Below are positions 7,593 to 16,311 of a stretch of 64,000 nucleotides of DNA, one piece after another. Below the pieces are notes generated by a model, which saw only the letters and a list, made by a program, of their open reading frames with translations, was not told the origin of the DNA and made no database searches. Made by a program: the position numbers and the translations under genes. The first letter of the stretch is position 1. Every line of letters starts with the position of its first letter. The DNA is from Methylomonas rhizoryzae. Lineage in GTDB: Bacteria; Pseudomonadota; Gammaproteobacteria; Methylococcales; Methylomonadaceae. The stretch covers positions 3,844,001-3,908,000 of the forward strand of contig NZ_CP043929.1 in assembly GCF_008632455.1 (NCBI RefSeq). Reading direction: 5' to 3'.

Positions 7593-8150
7593 TCAACGAT
7601 TAACTTCGCCAAATTCAGCATCCGAAGATTCTGTGAAACCGACCCAGTCGGACGCTAAAAGCGCGTTGCGCACATCGCGATGAACGGTCGAATAAGGCCA
7701 CTCGCTTAATTGATTTACGTAGCCATGTTTCACGGGATTCCAATGGCAATAGTCGATATGCCTGGAATAATCCCGATCGTCGCGTATTGCATGCTCCCAG
7801 AACCTCCGCTGCCATATGCCGCGTTCGTTGCGATTGCGACGGGTCGCCGATAGGCGTTCGCTGCGCGGTAACCCTTTGGCGAACAACAGTTTCATCAGCC
7901 GCAGACGAACTGAGAAATCAGCGGTATCCGCTGGCAGGGTCAATACCATGTGCATGTGATCCGGTAGTACCACCCAGGCGTCGATATAAAACGGATACAG
8001 TCGCTTCACGCGGCGCACCGAATCGCGCAGCAGGTCGATGTGATCAGTGAGTAGCGTCAAACGGCGTTCCAGCAGATTCACCGTGAAAAAATAACACCCG
8101 CCCGCCACAAAAACCCGTCGATAATTCGGCAGCGCCACCCCCGACAACAA
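7593..8150 (-). CDS. REP-associated tyrosine transposase (RAYT, Y1 family)
   Basis: The 185-residue protein has the HUH nuclease motif PDHMHMVL (residues ~65-72) and the catalytic tyrosine region DRDYSRHIDYCHWNPVKHG (~125-143). Both are hallmarks of domesticated IS200/IS605-like transposases that act on REP palindromes. It is a single-copy chromosomal type without flanking insertion-sequence ends. Two REP-like palindromes with a GTAGG head lie immediately upstream (8189-8223 and 8275-8303), the expected arrangement. Confidence 0.9.
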   Translation of the reverse strand: MLSGVALPNYRRVFVAGGCYFFTVNLLERRLTLLTDHIDLLRDSVRRVKRLYPFYIDAWVVLPDHMHMVLTLPADTADFSVRLRLMKLLFAKGLPRSERLSATRRNRNERGIWQRRFWEHAIRDDRDYSRHIDYCHWNPVKHGYVNQLSEWPYSTVHRDVRNALLASDWVGFTESSDAEFGEVNR

Positions 8151-8188
8151 AACGTGGTTAATCCAAAATCCGCCAACTCAAATCAAGC

Positions 8189-8223
8189 GTAGGGCGGATT
8201 CGGAGCGATAGCGACAATCCGCC
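8189..8223 (+). repeat. REP palindrome 1 beside the RAYT gene
   Basis: A GTAGG head is followed by GGCGGATT ... AATCCGCC arms closing around GCGATAGCG. Head plus imperfect hairpin is the recognised RAYT substrate form. Confidence 0.75.
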
Positions 8224-8274
8224 AAAACCTCAAATGCACGATCAAGCAGCGCGGGCATATCGAAAGCCATCAAT

Positions 8275-8303
8275 GGTGGATTGCTTCGCGAATCCACCTT
8301 ACA
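8275..8303 (-). repeat. REP palindrome 2, inverted
   Basis: GGTGGATT-GCTTCGC-GAATCCACC is a hairpin followed by TTAC, so on the minus strand it carries a GTAAGG-type head. With REP 1 it forms an inverted pair (BIME-like). Confidence 0.65.
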
Positions 8304-8380
8304 CCAACGGTTTACCCGCCGTACGGCCGTTCAAATCTAAACTATTATCCAAGGTCAGCGGCAACTTTGCTACAGAACCA

Positions 8381-9919
8381 TTAATTAGGCGTAAGTATAA
8401 ATTCGGCTTTCGAAGTTTTAGAGAATGCCTTTAGTTTCCCGTAAGTTATATGTTTTGGCATAGTAAAAGCAATTCTTGCTTTACCTGATACTGTTTTTGG
8501 TTTTTTGTAAGCTTTATTCACAACAGTCTCAATTGTCACACTTACAGAAGCTCCCGCAGAAATGGTATTAAATTTGCATTGGACTTTTGTTTTTCCTTTA
8601 CAAGAGCCTTGGCTAGATGTAACTGTTATAGATTTTAGATTTTTTGGTAGATTTATCGAGAGTTTTGTGTTGGTGAGAGTTGCATCGGTATTGTTAACTA
8701 AACTAGTGGATAAGGATAAATTTTCTCCGATTGTAACAGAGCTATTTGATGCCACAAAATCGAAGCCAATATCGTTAAGGTAACCTAGATTTTCAGTGTC
8801 TCCTATATTGCCCACTGCAAGTGCTACTGGTTTTTTTCCTGGACCTTGCTTAGAACTTGAAAAATCTGAAATCAACGACCTATAGCCATTCGACCTATCA
8901 ATACTAAAGAGGGCTCCGCCAGTAATATTTCCACCATCATCTAAGACTAATATTTGTCCAGCGCTGGTTGCTTTAATATTAATTGGATTATATATTATTT
9001 GGCCTTGTGAATTATCTCCAAAGTCGCTAATTATTTTCCTATAACCTGTTGCGGGGTTTATAGAAACAAGTATTCCATAGTTGTCGAGACCTACTCCAGG
9101 AAGTACGCCAAATATATTTCCGCTGGAGTCTACGGTTAGTGGATACCTGGGTAGAGATACTTGAATATCCCAGAATCCAAGATACTGTGTCTGAGGTAAT
9201 CCAAAAATAATAGGGCCTTGTAAAACATTGTTCAAGTCGCTCAAGATTGATCTGGCGCCTATGTTTTTATCAATTTGATATATGTTTCCAATATAATCAG
9301 TGATTATTGCGTTTTCTGACGTAATTGCAATGGAACGAAATCCCTTTCCAGGGCCCTGAGACAATCGATCTCCGTCGCTTATTATTTCTCTTTTGCCATT
9401 GCTTAAGTCAACTGATAATAACAGATTTTTAGTGGAGTTTTCGCTTGAACTTGTGGAAATAATAGCATTTCCTGTTTTGTCAATTGCAATATCATAAACT
9501 TTGCTAAGTTGCCGCAATACACCTTGATCTGAGTTATTGAAGTCACTAATTAATTTCCTATTTCCAGTTTTGGAGTCGATCCTGTGGAGAGAGATATGTC
9601 CATAACTCTCAGGCAATCCATTGCTGAGATTCGATGCAACAACTAGATTGCCATTGGACTCGACAGCTAGTGCAGAAACAAGCCCCCAACTTCTATCTGG
9701 AGTAGGGTTTTCAAAGTCTTGGCTTTTTGATTGGCTAATTATGCTTCTTGTGCCATTTGTCAAATTTATTTTTAATGCTACGGGCATTGGTAAAGTGAAA
9801 TTCGAAAAGCTAGATTTAATGTTTTCTTCGGCTATAATTATAGCGTTTTCTTGGGCTAAGGCTGTTTTCAAAAATAAGATAATTAAAACTACGCATGCTA
9901 AATTAATATTTTTTGTCAT
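8381..9919 (-). CDS. Exported repeat protein, six propeller-like repeats plus DUF11-like tail
   Basis: I place the start at ATG 9919, which gives a clean signal peptide (MTKNINLACVVLIILFLK ... ALAQ); the frame is open to 10021. The 512-residue product carries six copies of a ~60-70-residue unit centred on G-x-R-x-(I/L)(I/L)S-D-x5-QG, for example TGNRKLISDFNNSDQG and NGYRSLISDFSSSKQG. This suggests a six-bladed beta-propeller. Residues ~405-500 resemble a DUF11/CARDB-type beta-sandwich (LSTSLVNNTDATLTNTKLSI). Codons are strikingly A+T-rich beside neighbours in the mid-50s G+C, so it was probably acquired. The IS5-type element sits ~140 bases upstream and may have separated it from its promoter. 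Function unknown. Confidence 0.7.
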   Translation of the reverse strand: MTKNINLACVVLIILFLKTALAQENAIIIAEENIKSSFSNFTLPMPVALKINLTNGTRSIISQSKSQDFENPTPDRSWGLVSALAVESNGNLVVASNLSNGLPESYGHISLHRIDSKTGNRKLISDFNNSDQGVLRQLSKVYDIAIDKTGNAIISTSSSENSTKNLLLSVDLSNGKREIISDGDRLSQGPGKGFRSIAITSENAIITDYIGNIYQIDKNIGARSILSDLNNVLQGPIIFGLPQTQYLGFWDIQVSLPRYPLTVDSSGNIFGVLPGVGLDNYGILVSINPATGYRKIISDFGDNSQGQIIYNPINIKATSAGQILVLDDGGNITGGALFSIDRSNGYRSLISDFSSSKQGPGKKPVALAVGNIGDTENLGYLNDIGFDFVASNSSVTIGENLSLSTSLVNNTDATLTNTKLSINLPKNLKSITVTSSQGSCKGKTKVQCKFNTISAGASVSVTIETVVNKAYKKPKTVSGKARIAFTMPKHITYGKLKAFSKTSKAEFILTPN

Positions 9920-10061
9920 AAATAAGTCTAAAGTAGTTATGTGAAAATTTTCAATCATTTTAAAAAGTATGCTGGCGTAAATTTTTATGGCAGATGATGT
10001 ATGCATTACAGCCAGCATCAATTTTTAAAACAGTTGGATGTGTTTAGTTAGTAGTTGTTAA

Positions 10062-11256
10062 GGAACCTCTGAAAAACAGCCGTTTTGAGCAACAGTCATT
10101 TCTAAGGCTGGTCAAAAACTTCAATAATCGACTGATTTTTATCAAAACAGCCGGTTTTTCTTGAAAAACAGCGGTTTTGGGAGTCTATTTTCAAATGGCA
10201 GACGCAATCAGGCATCGACGTTCATGCGCCTCACCGCGCAGCACATTGGCAATCGCGGTCAAAAAGGTTAATCGGGCGGCGTTTTTGGCTAAACCGCGAT
10301 AGCGATTCTTGGCGTAACCAAAGCGGATTTTAATAGCCCAAAACACGTGCTCAACCTCGGCGCGACGGCTGGCCAGCTCTCTGGCGGCGTCTCGCAGTAT
10401 TTTGGCCGCCGTGCTCTCGTCTTGAGTCAACTTTTTCAGTTTACCCAGACGCATCGCAATCACGCAGGCGGGCGGATTTTCGGTTGGCATCTCGGGGCGT
10501 CGGTCCAAGCTTTGATAGCCGGCGTCACCGTGCACGAAGTGCTCTTCGCCGTGCAGCAGGTTGGCCGCTTCAGCCACGTCGCTCACATTTCCTGCGGTGA
10601 CTTTGAGCGTATGCACCAAGCCGGTTTCGCTATCGACGCCGATGTGAAATTTGCTGCCGAAAAACCATTGATTGCCTTTTTTACTCGAATGCATCTCGGG
10701 ATCACGCGCCTTGGTTTGATTTTTAGTTGAGGTCGGTGCGGCAATCAGGCTGGCACGATTGTCGATGCCAGCTCTCAAAAACAGCCCGCGTTCACCCGGC
10801 GTTTGGTTGATCTCTTCGAAGATTTGCTCGCTCAAGCCGTGCTGTTCCAGCAAATGCCGATATTGCAAGATCGTGCTTTCGTCCGGCACGGCTTCCAGAC
10901 GAATGCCGCAAAAGCGCCGTAGCGATTCAATCTCATAGAGCGCGTCTTCCATGTCAGGATCGGAGTAGTTATAGACAATCTGTGCCACGTGCACATGCTG
11001 CATGGCATTCAGGGCAAACGGCTTGCGGCCGCGTCCTTTACCCGATGCGTAACGGGGTTCGATCACCGCGCACATGACCGACTACGGCAACAGGTCTTCG
11101 AGTTGGTTCAGAAACTTTTCGCGCCGTGTCAGTTTACCTTTGTTGGCCTATTCGGCATCGGCAAAACTCAGCTGTTGATACGGTTCCATGTGCGTTATCT
11201 CGAAAGCAGGACTGTTGTCGATTTATATCGCTTGCCGCTAATTAATCAGAGGTTCC
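10062..11256 (-). mobile_element. IS5-family insertion sequence, decayed
   Basis: Perfect 11-base terminal inverted repeats GGAACCTCTGA (10062-10072) and TCAGAGGTTCC (11246-11256) enclose 1195 bases. The element is flanked by a 4-base target duplication TTAA (10058-10061 and 11257-11260), which fits the YTAR target of the IS5 group. The single transposase gene on the minus strand is broken. Confidence 0.9.
10191..11189 (-). pseudogene. IS5-family transposase, two amber stops and a motif-destroying micro-inversion
   Basis: The full frame would begin at ATG 11189 (MEPYQQLSFADAE) but has in-frame TAG codons near codons 14 and 35; an intact 294-codon remainder starts at 11075. The rest is IS5-like: MEDALYEIESLRRFCGI, AAPTSTKN, DPEMHSSKKGNQWFFG, DAGYQ and EVEHVFWAIKIRFGYAKNRY. 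The first catalytic Asp should lie in a GTIVDAS motif. Here 12 bases between GCTGGC and GCCAGC are inverted (around 10751-10775), so the protein reads AGIDNRAS; on the opposite strand the stretch still reads GTIVDAS. The element is probably not self-mobile. Confidence 0.88.
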
Positions 11257-11260
11257 TTAA

Positions 11261-11656
11261 ACTGGTGAAAATTTATCAAAATATATTCGTAATGATTGAA
11301 AAGACTCTCTCGGATAAACAGCTGTCCATGCCAACCTCCGTGACAATCAACATAAGAAACGGTGTAAAACTGTACCAGAGTTATTCCGTTAGTGCTATAA
11401 ACCAAGTAGGGTACGTACCGCGTACCATTGTTGTGTTTGGCTCATTGGAAGTTCCGTAAATGGTATGCGGTGCGTACCCTAAGCGGTTGACAGCTTATTG
11501 ACCGATCGTTGTCAACACAAATTAAATATTTTGCGGCAACTTAGGGCCGTAACAACGCGATCATTTCCCGATGACCAAATTCCAACCATGTTATTAGATT
11601 CAATGCTAAAGCCCCCTTAGGTTGTCTTGCAAGCCTAATTGGCAAATAGCCCTAAA
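11261..11656. other. A+T-rich non-coding stretch with a REP-like inverted pair
   Basis: There is no convincing gene. The first ~130 bases are A+T-rich like the propeller gene across the insertion element, suggesting both belonged to one acquired segment. The only structured element is the inverted pair at 11408-11480. Confidence 0.4.
11408..11480. repeat. Inverted 22-base pair, REP-like
   Basis: AGGGTACGTACCGCGTACCATT (11408-11429) and its near-complement (11459-11480) differ at two positions and are 29 bases apart. The outer ends read GTAGGG and CCCTAAG, recalling the GTAGG head of RAYT-linked REPs; the arms themselves contain a GGTACGTACC palindrome. Confidence 0.55.
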
Positions 11657-12646
11657 TCATTCGCGGATAGGTCCATACCCGACTTCTGGTATTAATTGCC
11701 GGATAACCCGACTAGCAGTGCGCTCGCTATAACTGTCTCTTGGCCAATGCCCGGGGCTCCAGCCTTTTAAAAAACGGTGAAAATCGGTCCAGGCGACTGG
11801 GTATAGGGCGCGCCAGTCGGTAATTAGCGCCTCGGCTTTCGCGGATTTGCCGTGTGTATGCAGCGACCGGCGTAGTTCGGCGAAGTAAACATCCAACAAT
11901 TCGGTTTCGCGGCGTTCGCATGCGTCCGGCGGCAAACAGCTGTCGATGAAATAAGCGACGTCCTTGATGCCGGGGCCGCCGCCGACATATTGAAAGTCCA
12001 CTGCCGCAACGCCTACCCCGTGATCTGCGAAACAAAAGTTGTCCAGTTTGGCATCGCCGTGAATCAGGGTTTGATACGGACTGGCTTTTAGCGCGCGGTC
12101 TATGGCCGCCGCGGCCCTTTTCAACGGTGGGTCGTCCAATACCAGCCATTCATCCAGGCGGGTATCCAGATGCCAATAGCTGCCGATAGGCCACAGGCCT
12201 TCCGGCGCTTCACCCAGGAAATTGACGTGAAATTCGGCCAGCCAGCGTAAACAGGCGACGATGTCGCACTCGCTGACGCGACGCCTGCGGCGCGAATAGC
12301 CGGCGGCATCCAGATCCTCCAACACCATGACCACTTCGCCGCCGAAATCCGCGCATGCCAAGCCGTGCGCTACCCGACAAACGCCATTGCAACGTCCGGC
12401 CCATCGATCGTACCAAACGGTTTCCACTTGATAGGAACGTACCTTGCGTTGGTGGGACAAGTCGCCGACGGCTTTGCCTTCCGGCAGTTGCACATGCTTG
12501 ACGACCACGCTGTCGTAGACGCCGCCGGTCAATGCGTAACGGGCGATCTCGCCGTAACCGCTCCACAGCCGCTGTATGGCCTGCCGTTTTGCGGCGGTTT
12601 TGGCACCGGTGGCTTGACGGACAAAGGTGCAAATATCGACTGACAC
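11657..12646 (-). CDS. Aminoglycoside/ecdysteroid-type small-molecule kinase
   Basis: A protein-kinase-fold phosphotransferase of 329 residues. The catalytic loop HGDAKLDNFCF and metal-binding VAAVDFQYVGGGPGIKDVAYF match the Brenner and DxD-like motifs of the APH/EcKinase/CHK clan. An N-terminal VVVKHVQLPEG holds the candidate ATP-binding lysine, and VVMVLEDLDAAGY resembles the hinge. The start is set at GTG 12646, since upstream residues are poor and hydrophobic; the frame extends to 12712. The substrate is unknown. Nothing nearby suggests antibiotic resistance. Confidence 0.75.
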   Translation of the reverse strand: MSVDICTFVRQATGAKTAAKRQAIQRLWSGYGEIARYALTGGVYDSVVVKHVQLPEGKAVGDLSHQRKVRSYQVETVWYDRWAGRCNGVCRVAHGLACADFGGEVVMVLEDLDAAGYSRRRRRVSECDIVACLRWLAEFHVNFLGEAPEGLWPIGSYWHLDTRLDEWLVLDDPPLKRAAAAIDRALKASPYQTLIHGDAKLDNFCFADHGVGVAAVDFQYVGGGPGIKDVAYFIDSCLPPDACERRETELLDVYFAELRRSLHTHGKSAKAEALITDWRALYPVAWTDFHRFLKGWSPGHWPRDSYSERTASRVIRQLIPEVGYGPIRE

Positions 12647-12754
12647 GGTATAGACGGCTACGGCTGTGGAAGATGCGCTTATTATACAAAGCAGCCCAGG
12701 CATGCATTGCATATCTAAACGATCCGCATGCGTGCGGCACTTGTCTGGCCGGCA

Positions 12755-14041
12755 TCAATTGCCTTTCATGCTCATATCCAGTTTCAACTCCCTGGCGGTT
12801 TGCGCTTTCAGCAATTCGATCAAGTCGTTGGCCGCCCCGCCGCCGGTCGCGCCGGCACCCATTTGAATTTCCGGCACCCATTTTTGCTTTTCTATCGCTT
12901 CGGCATAGCGTATGTGTACCGTTTTCCAGGCCTCCAGTTTGGCGGTCAAGGCACCGTCCGCACTCATCACCAGCCGCTTGTATTCGCTATCGCCTTCGCC
13001 GCGCAATCGTTGCTCTTCTTTATAGGCAATGGCGGCCAAGCGCTTTTGCTCCGCTTCCAGTTTGCCTTGCTCGGCGACCAACACCGCCTGAGTGGCTTTG
13101 GTAACCGCGACTTCTTTTTCCTTTTCGGCGTCGACTACGGCCTGGATTTTTTCCTGTTCCTTGGCGTAACGGTCCACCATGACGTTTTTCTTACCCTGTT
13201 CCTCCGCCGTCAAGGCTTCTTGCCGCGCCCGCTCCGCATCGGCTTTGGCGGTGATGATGCCCATGGTCGCCTCGCGTTTGCGGGAAATTTGCTCCAGGGT
13301 CTTTTTTTCGAAATCCCAATCGGTGATTTGAAAGCCGTTAACCAGAATGCCGTACATTTTAAAATCGCTGGAATGCTGCAGCGGCTGGCCGTCTTCGCCG
13401 TACTTGATGACCGGTATGTTACGGGTAATGTGCTCTTTGGTGCTTTCTTCCTTCTCGGTAACGGCTTTCAACTCGGTAAAAAACTTGCCGGAGGTCACTT
13501 GTTGTTCAGCCCATTGGGTAAAAATTCCGCGCTTTTCCGCATAAGCCTCTTCCGAAGTCATCAAGCCCGCGGTCAAGTTCATCGATTCTTCGGTGATCGT
13601 GCGGATCAATTTTTCGGCGACGGCATAGCGGTTGCGGAAGTCTTTGTGCAAGCGAATCATCGTTTCTTCGTCGTTAGGCAAGGCAAAACGCGCTTTGCCG
13701 TAAACGACGCCGGTACCGCCGTCCTGATAGCGTACCGATATACCGTTAGCCGATAAACTATGTTCGCTGTCTTTACCGGCCGAGCCGGCCTTGTCGAAAT
13801 CGTAGGTAGCCACATCCCAGTACGGTTCGGTTTTGCCGAAACCTTTGAAATAAATACCGGGGTTGAACCTGACGTATAAGGTGCCGTTGGGGTATTGCAC
13901 CACCGTGCGTTCGCCGGCGTCGTTGATGCCGAAACAATAGTGACCGACGACCAGCAAGGCAGCTGCCGAGAGCAGATAAATCGGCCATTTGCCGGAAACT
14001 TGCAGTGGCGGAACTTTACTAAAAATCGTTTCGGAACTCAT
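12755..14041 (-). CDS. SPFH/Band-7 domain membrane protein
   Basis: The 428-residue protein has one N-terminal membrane segment (YLLSAAALLVVGHYCFG, ~22-38) followed by a Band-7 domain starting near GERTVVQYPNG (~44-54). A long charged coiled coil rich in Ala, Glu and Lys follows (~255-370), then a short C-terminal segment with GAGATGGG. This is the prohibitin/stomatin layout, a scaffold oligomer at the inner membrane. It stands alone: no NfeD or FtsH partner is adjacent. Confidence 0.8.
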   Translation of the reverse strand: MSSETIFSKVPPLQVSGKWPIYLLSAAALLVVGHYCFGINDAGERTVVQYPNGTLYVRFNPGIYFKGFGKTEPYWDVATYDFDKAGSAGKDSEHSLSANGISVRYQDGGTGVVYGKARFALPNDEETMIRLHKDFRNRYAVAEKLIRTITEESMNLTAGLMTSEEAYAEKRGIFTQWAEQQVTSGKFFTELKAVTEKEESTKEHITRNIPVIKYGEDGQPLQHSSDFKMYGILVNGFQITDWDFEKKTLEQISRKREATMGIITAKADAERARQEALTAEEQGKKNVMVDRYAKEQEKIQAVVDAEKEKEVAVTKATQAVLVAEQGKLEAEQKRLAAIAYKEEQRLRGEGDSEYKRLVMSADGALTAKLEAWKTVHIRYAEAIEKQKWVPEIQMGAGATGGGAANDLIELLKAQTARELKLDMSMKGN

Positions 14042-14082
14042 AGGCTTTCCTCGATCAAGAATGGATGAACGACGACAAAATT

Positions 14083-14143
14083 TATACTCTGAAAGTCATG
14101 GCGGGAGCGACGCCTTCGTCGCGACGAAGGCGTCGCTCCCGCC
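14083..14143 (-). repeat. Dispersed repeat copy with a 44-base perfect palindrome
   Basis: TACTCTGAAAGTCATG (14085-14100) is the conserved terminus of the repeat family seen at 2.0 kb. It abuts a perfect palindrome at 14100-14143, each arm being GGCGGGAGCGACGCCTTCGT plus two bases. The hairpin lies between the Band-7 start and the DUF885 stop and may also terminate transcription. Confidence 0.7.
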
Positions 14144-14231
14144 GAAAAACCTCAATACTTTGAACATCTTGGTAGGACAGACACATAGTCGCGATTTGCA
14201 AAACCGGCCTCGCGACTGCGCGTCGTTTGAC

Positions 14232-15944
14232 TCAGCGCTTCGCACCTGCCTCCATCATCGCTTTACGAACCATAGCTATCGGCGGCGCACCGTAGGACAG
14301 AAATGCGTCGTGAAAGGCCGGCCACGCCGCTTTGCCGCCTCGCTTGGCCGTCCAATCGTCGCGTAATTGCCGAATCAACAGCTTACCCAAGGTATAGTTT
14401 AGATAAGCCGGGTCGAAGGTACCGCGCGCGGCCTGTTGGCGGGCGTTGCCTGGATCGCGGAAAGCGTGTTCGCGAAACATGTGCTCGGCTTGTTCAACCG
14501 TCATGCCTTGGGTATGCAAGCCGATGGCCGACAAAAAACGCACGTTGCGCAACAAGGCGTTCAGCAATTGGCCGATATGCGTTTCCGGATCGCCGTGGCT
14601 GTAACCCGCCTCCCAAATCAATTCTTCGACATAATGGGCCCAGCCTTCCGAAAACGCATAACTGGTGAATAAGCGGCCTAGTGGCGAGCCGGCCCGATGC
14701 GCATGCAGATGTTGCAGAAAATGCCCCGGCCAGACTTCGTGAGCGGAAACGAACAGCAAATTCGCCTCTCCCGGCACGTAGGCGGCTTGCTCTTCGACTG
14801 TCCAAGCCGGATCGGGCGGAGCCACGTAATAGATGGACGGCAAGTTGCGTTCGAACGGGCCGGGAATGTCGATATAAGCCAAATTCCAACGGGCATAAGC
14901 CGGAGAGGGTGCGACAACGGCATCTTCGTCGCCGGGTATGCTCAGCAAATGCCGTTCGGCAACAAAGGCTTTGAGTTGCTGCAACTGCCGATTGGCCGCG
15001 GCCACCGCCCCGTCGGCCGGTTTATGCGCTTCGGCTTTGGCGACGCACTCAGCCGTCGTCTCGCCGGGTGCATACAGCCCGCACGCTTGCCGCAACGCGG
15101 TTAAGTTGCGTTGCAAATCGGCCCGGCCCATTTGCTCCAGGTGCGGCAACGGAATGTCGACGCCTTCTGTTTCTTTCAGCATTTGCGCAAACCGTTGCGC
15201 TCCCAAAGCGAAATCTTCGGTCGCCGTAGCGCGTTGCTGCTCCAGCCAAGTCACCAAGTCCAGCATGGCCTGCACCGCTTTCGGCACGGTTTGGCCAAAT
15301 CGTTGCTGCAAAGCCGTATCGGCAACGTCGGCGAACGCGGCTTTGGCGTCGGTTTGGTAAAACTTGGCCATGCCGCCGAATACGGTTTTACCAATGTCGA
15401 TGAAGCTGCGCGGCAACGGTAAGGCCAAGTTGGCGCGGATATGCGCGGCGGCTTGAGGCACATTGTCCGCATAGTTCAAAAACGCTTGCATGCGGACCGG
15501 CAGCGGCGCGTAAGCACGGTTGACGTATAGGTTGGGATCCAGCGCACGGGAATAAAACAGCGGATTTTTGTACGGCGTGCCGACTTGACGCCGCCAAAAC
15601 AGCTGTTTGCCGACTACGGCTACCAGATAATCGCGTTCGAAGCGCTGTTGCGGCGTCAACGCTTGATCCGGATAGGCCAAGGCTTGAACGCGCTGCGCTT
15701 CCAGCCAATTTTCGGTGTTGCGCAAACCGGCCGCACTCCAATCCGGCAGACGCCCGTCATACTCGTGACGACCGGCATCGGCGGCGAATTCGGGATGCTG
15801 TTCGAAATAGCCCGCAACGAATCGCTCGACGAAATCGGGCCAAGGCAGAGCGCCGGTCACGGCGGATGCCGACGGACTTGTGGCGACAAGCAGGACTAAA
15901 AGCAGTGCCCGGCTGTAGATAAAAATGCGGCTGATCCATTTCAT
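14232..15944 (-). CDS. DUF885-family putative metallopeptidase, exported
   Basis: The 570-residue product has a signal peptide (residues 1-28, SRALLLVLLVATSPSASA). The zinc motif HEVWPGH starts at residue 402 (HExxxGH) and a downstream glutamate sits in SEGWAHYVEE; together they match the gluzincin-like pattern of DUF885. Length is normal for the family. Members are predicted peptidases, usually of unknown substrate. Start ATG 15944 gives the signal peptide directly. It is monocistronic. Confidence 0.82.
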   Translation of the reverse strand: MKWISRIFIYSRALLLVLLVATSPSASAVTGALPWPDFVERFVAGYFEQHPEFAADAGRHEYDGRLPDWSAAGLRNTENWLEAQRVQALAYPDQALTPQQRFERDYLVAVVGKQLFWRRQVGTPYKNPLFYSRALDPNLYVNRAYAPLPVRMQAFLNYADNVPQAAAHIRANLALPLPRSFIDIGKTVFGGMAKFYQTDAKAAFADVADTALQQRFGQTVPKAVQAMLDLVTWLEQQRATATEDFALGAQRFAQMLKETEGVDIPLPHLEQMGRADLQRNLTALRQACGLYAPGETTAECVAKAEAHKPADGAVAAANRQLQQLKAFVAERHLLSIPGDEDAVVAPSPAYARWNLAYIDIPGPFERNLPSIYYVAPPDPAWTVEEQAAYVPGEANLLFVSAHEVWPGHFLQHLHAHRAGSPLGRLFTSYAFSEGWAHYVEELIWEAGYSHGDPETHIGQLLNALLRNVRFLSAIGLHTQGMTVEQAEHMFREHAFRDPGNARQQAARGTFDPAYLNYTLGKLLIRQLRDDWTAKRGGKAAWPAFHDAFLSYGAPPIAMVRKAMMEAGAKR

Positions 15945-16056
15945 GGCGGTTTACTCGGATAACGGAGCTGCGCCGGATGATACCCCCGCGCCGGCCGTCA
16001 AGCCAGAAATTGCTGCTCGCCGGCTAACGTGCACGAAAGCATCGCACTCACCCCGG

Positions 16057-16140
16057 CCGATGAAAAAGCATTGACAGTGGAATCGCGACTCGAAAGGCTG
16101 TTCGCGAAGAGGACGCACTGCCACTATGATTTTCACAGCC
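16057..16140 (+). repeat. Dispersed repeat copy
   Basis: It starts CCGGCCGATGAAAAAGCATTGAC and ends CCACTATGATTTTCACAG, matching both termini of the copy at 61091. AGTGG and CCACT arms pair inside the element. Confidence 0.5.
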
Positions 16141-16214
16141 AAGCCGGAATACATTTGTTTGCTACATTTACCTCTAATGCTAGCGCTTTCGTGACTATTC
16201 AGCGGTTATCGTGA

Positions 16215-16234
16215 AGAAGGCGGTTACGCCTTCT
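16215..16234 (+). promoter_or_regulatory. Hairpin in the leader of the chemoreceptor gene
   Basis: AGAAGGCG-GTTA-CGCCTTCT is a perfect 8-base-pair stem with a 4-base loop, 77 bases before the ATG. No U-run follows, so it is more likely a leader structure than a terminator. Confidence 0.35.
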
Positions 16235-16311
16235 CCTGATGGAGGGGCGATTTGTGCTTCGCGCTGAATAGTTACCCGCTTTCCGTTTCGCACCGAGAAT
16301 GTGGAAAACAC

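Noticed and set aside
11075..11189. Programmed amber read-through in the transposase
   Set aside because: The micro-inversion in the catalytic motif shows the gene is already decayed, so two stops are better read as mutations.
10989..11459. Plus-strand frame across the right end of the insertion element
   Set aside because: It is antisense to the transposase, crosses the terminal repeat and shows no protein-like features.
12728..13756. 342-codon plus-strand frame opposite the Band-7 gene
   Set aside because: It is Phe/Leu-rich with no domain, and the minus strand carries a clear SPFH protein.
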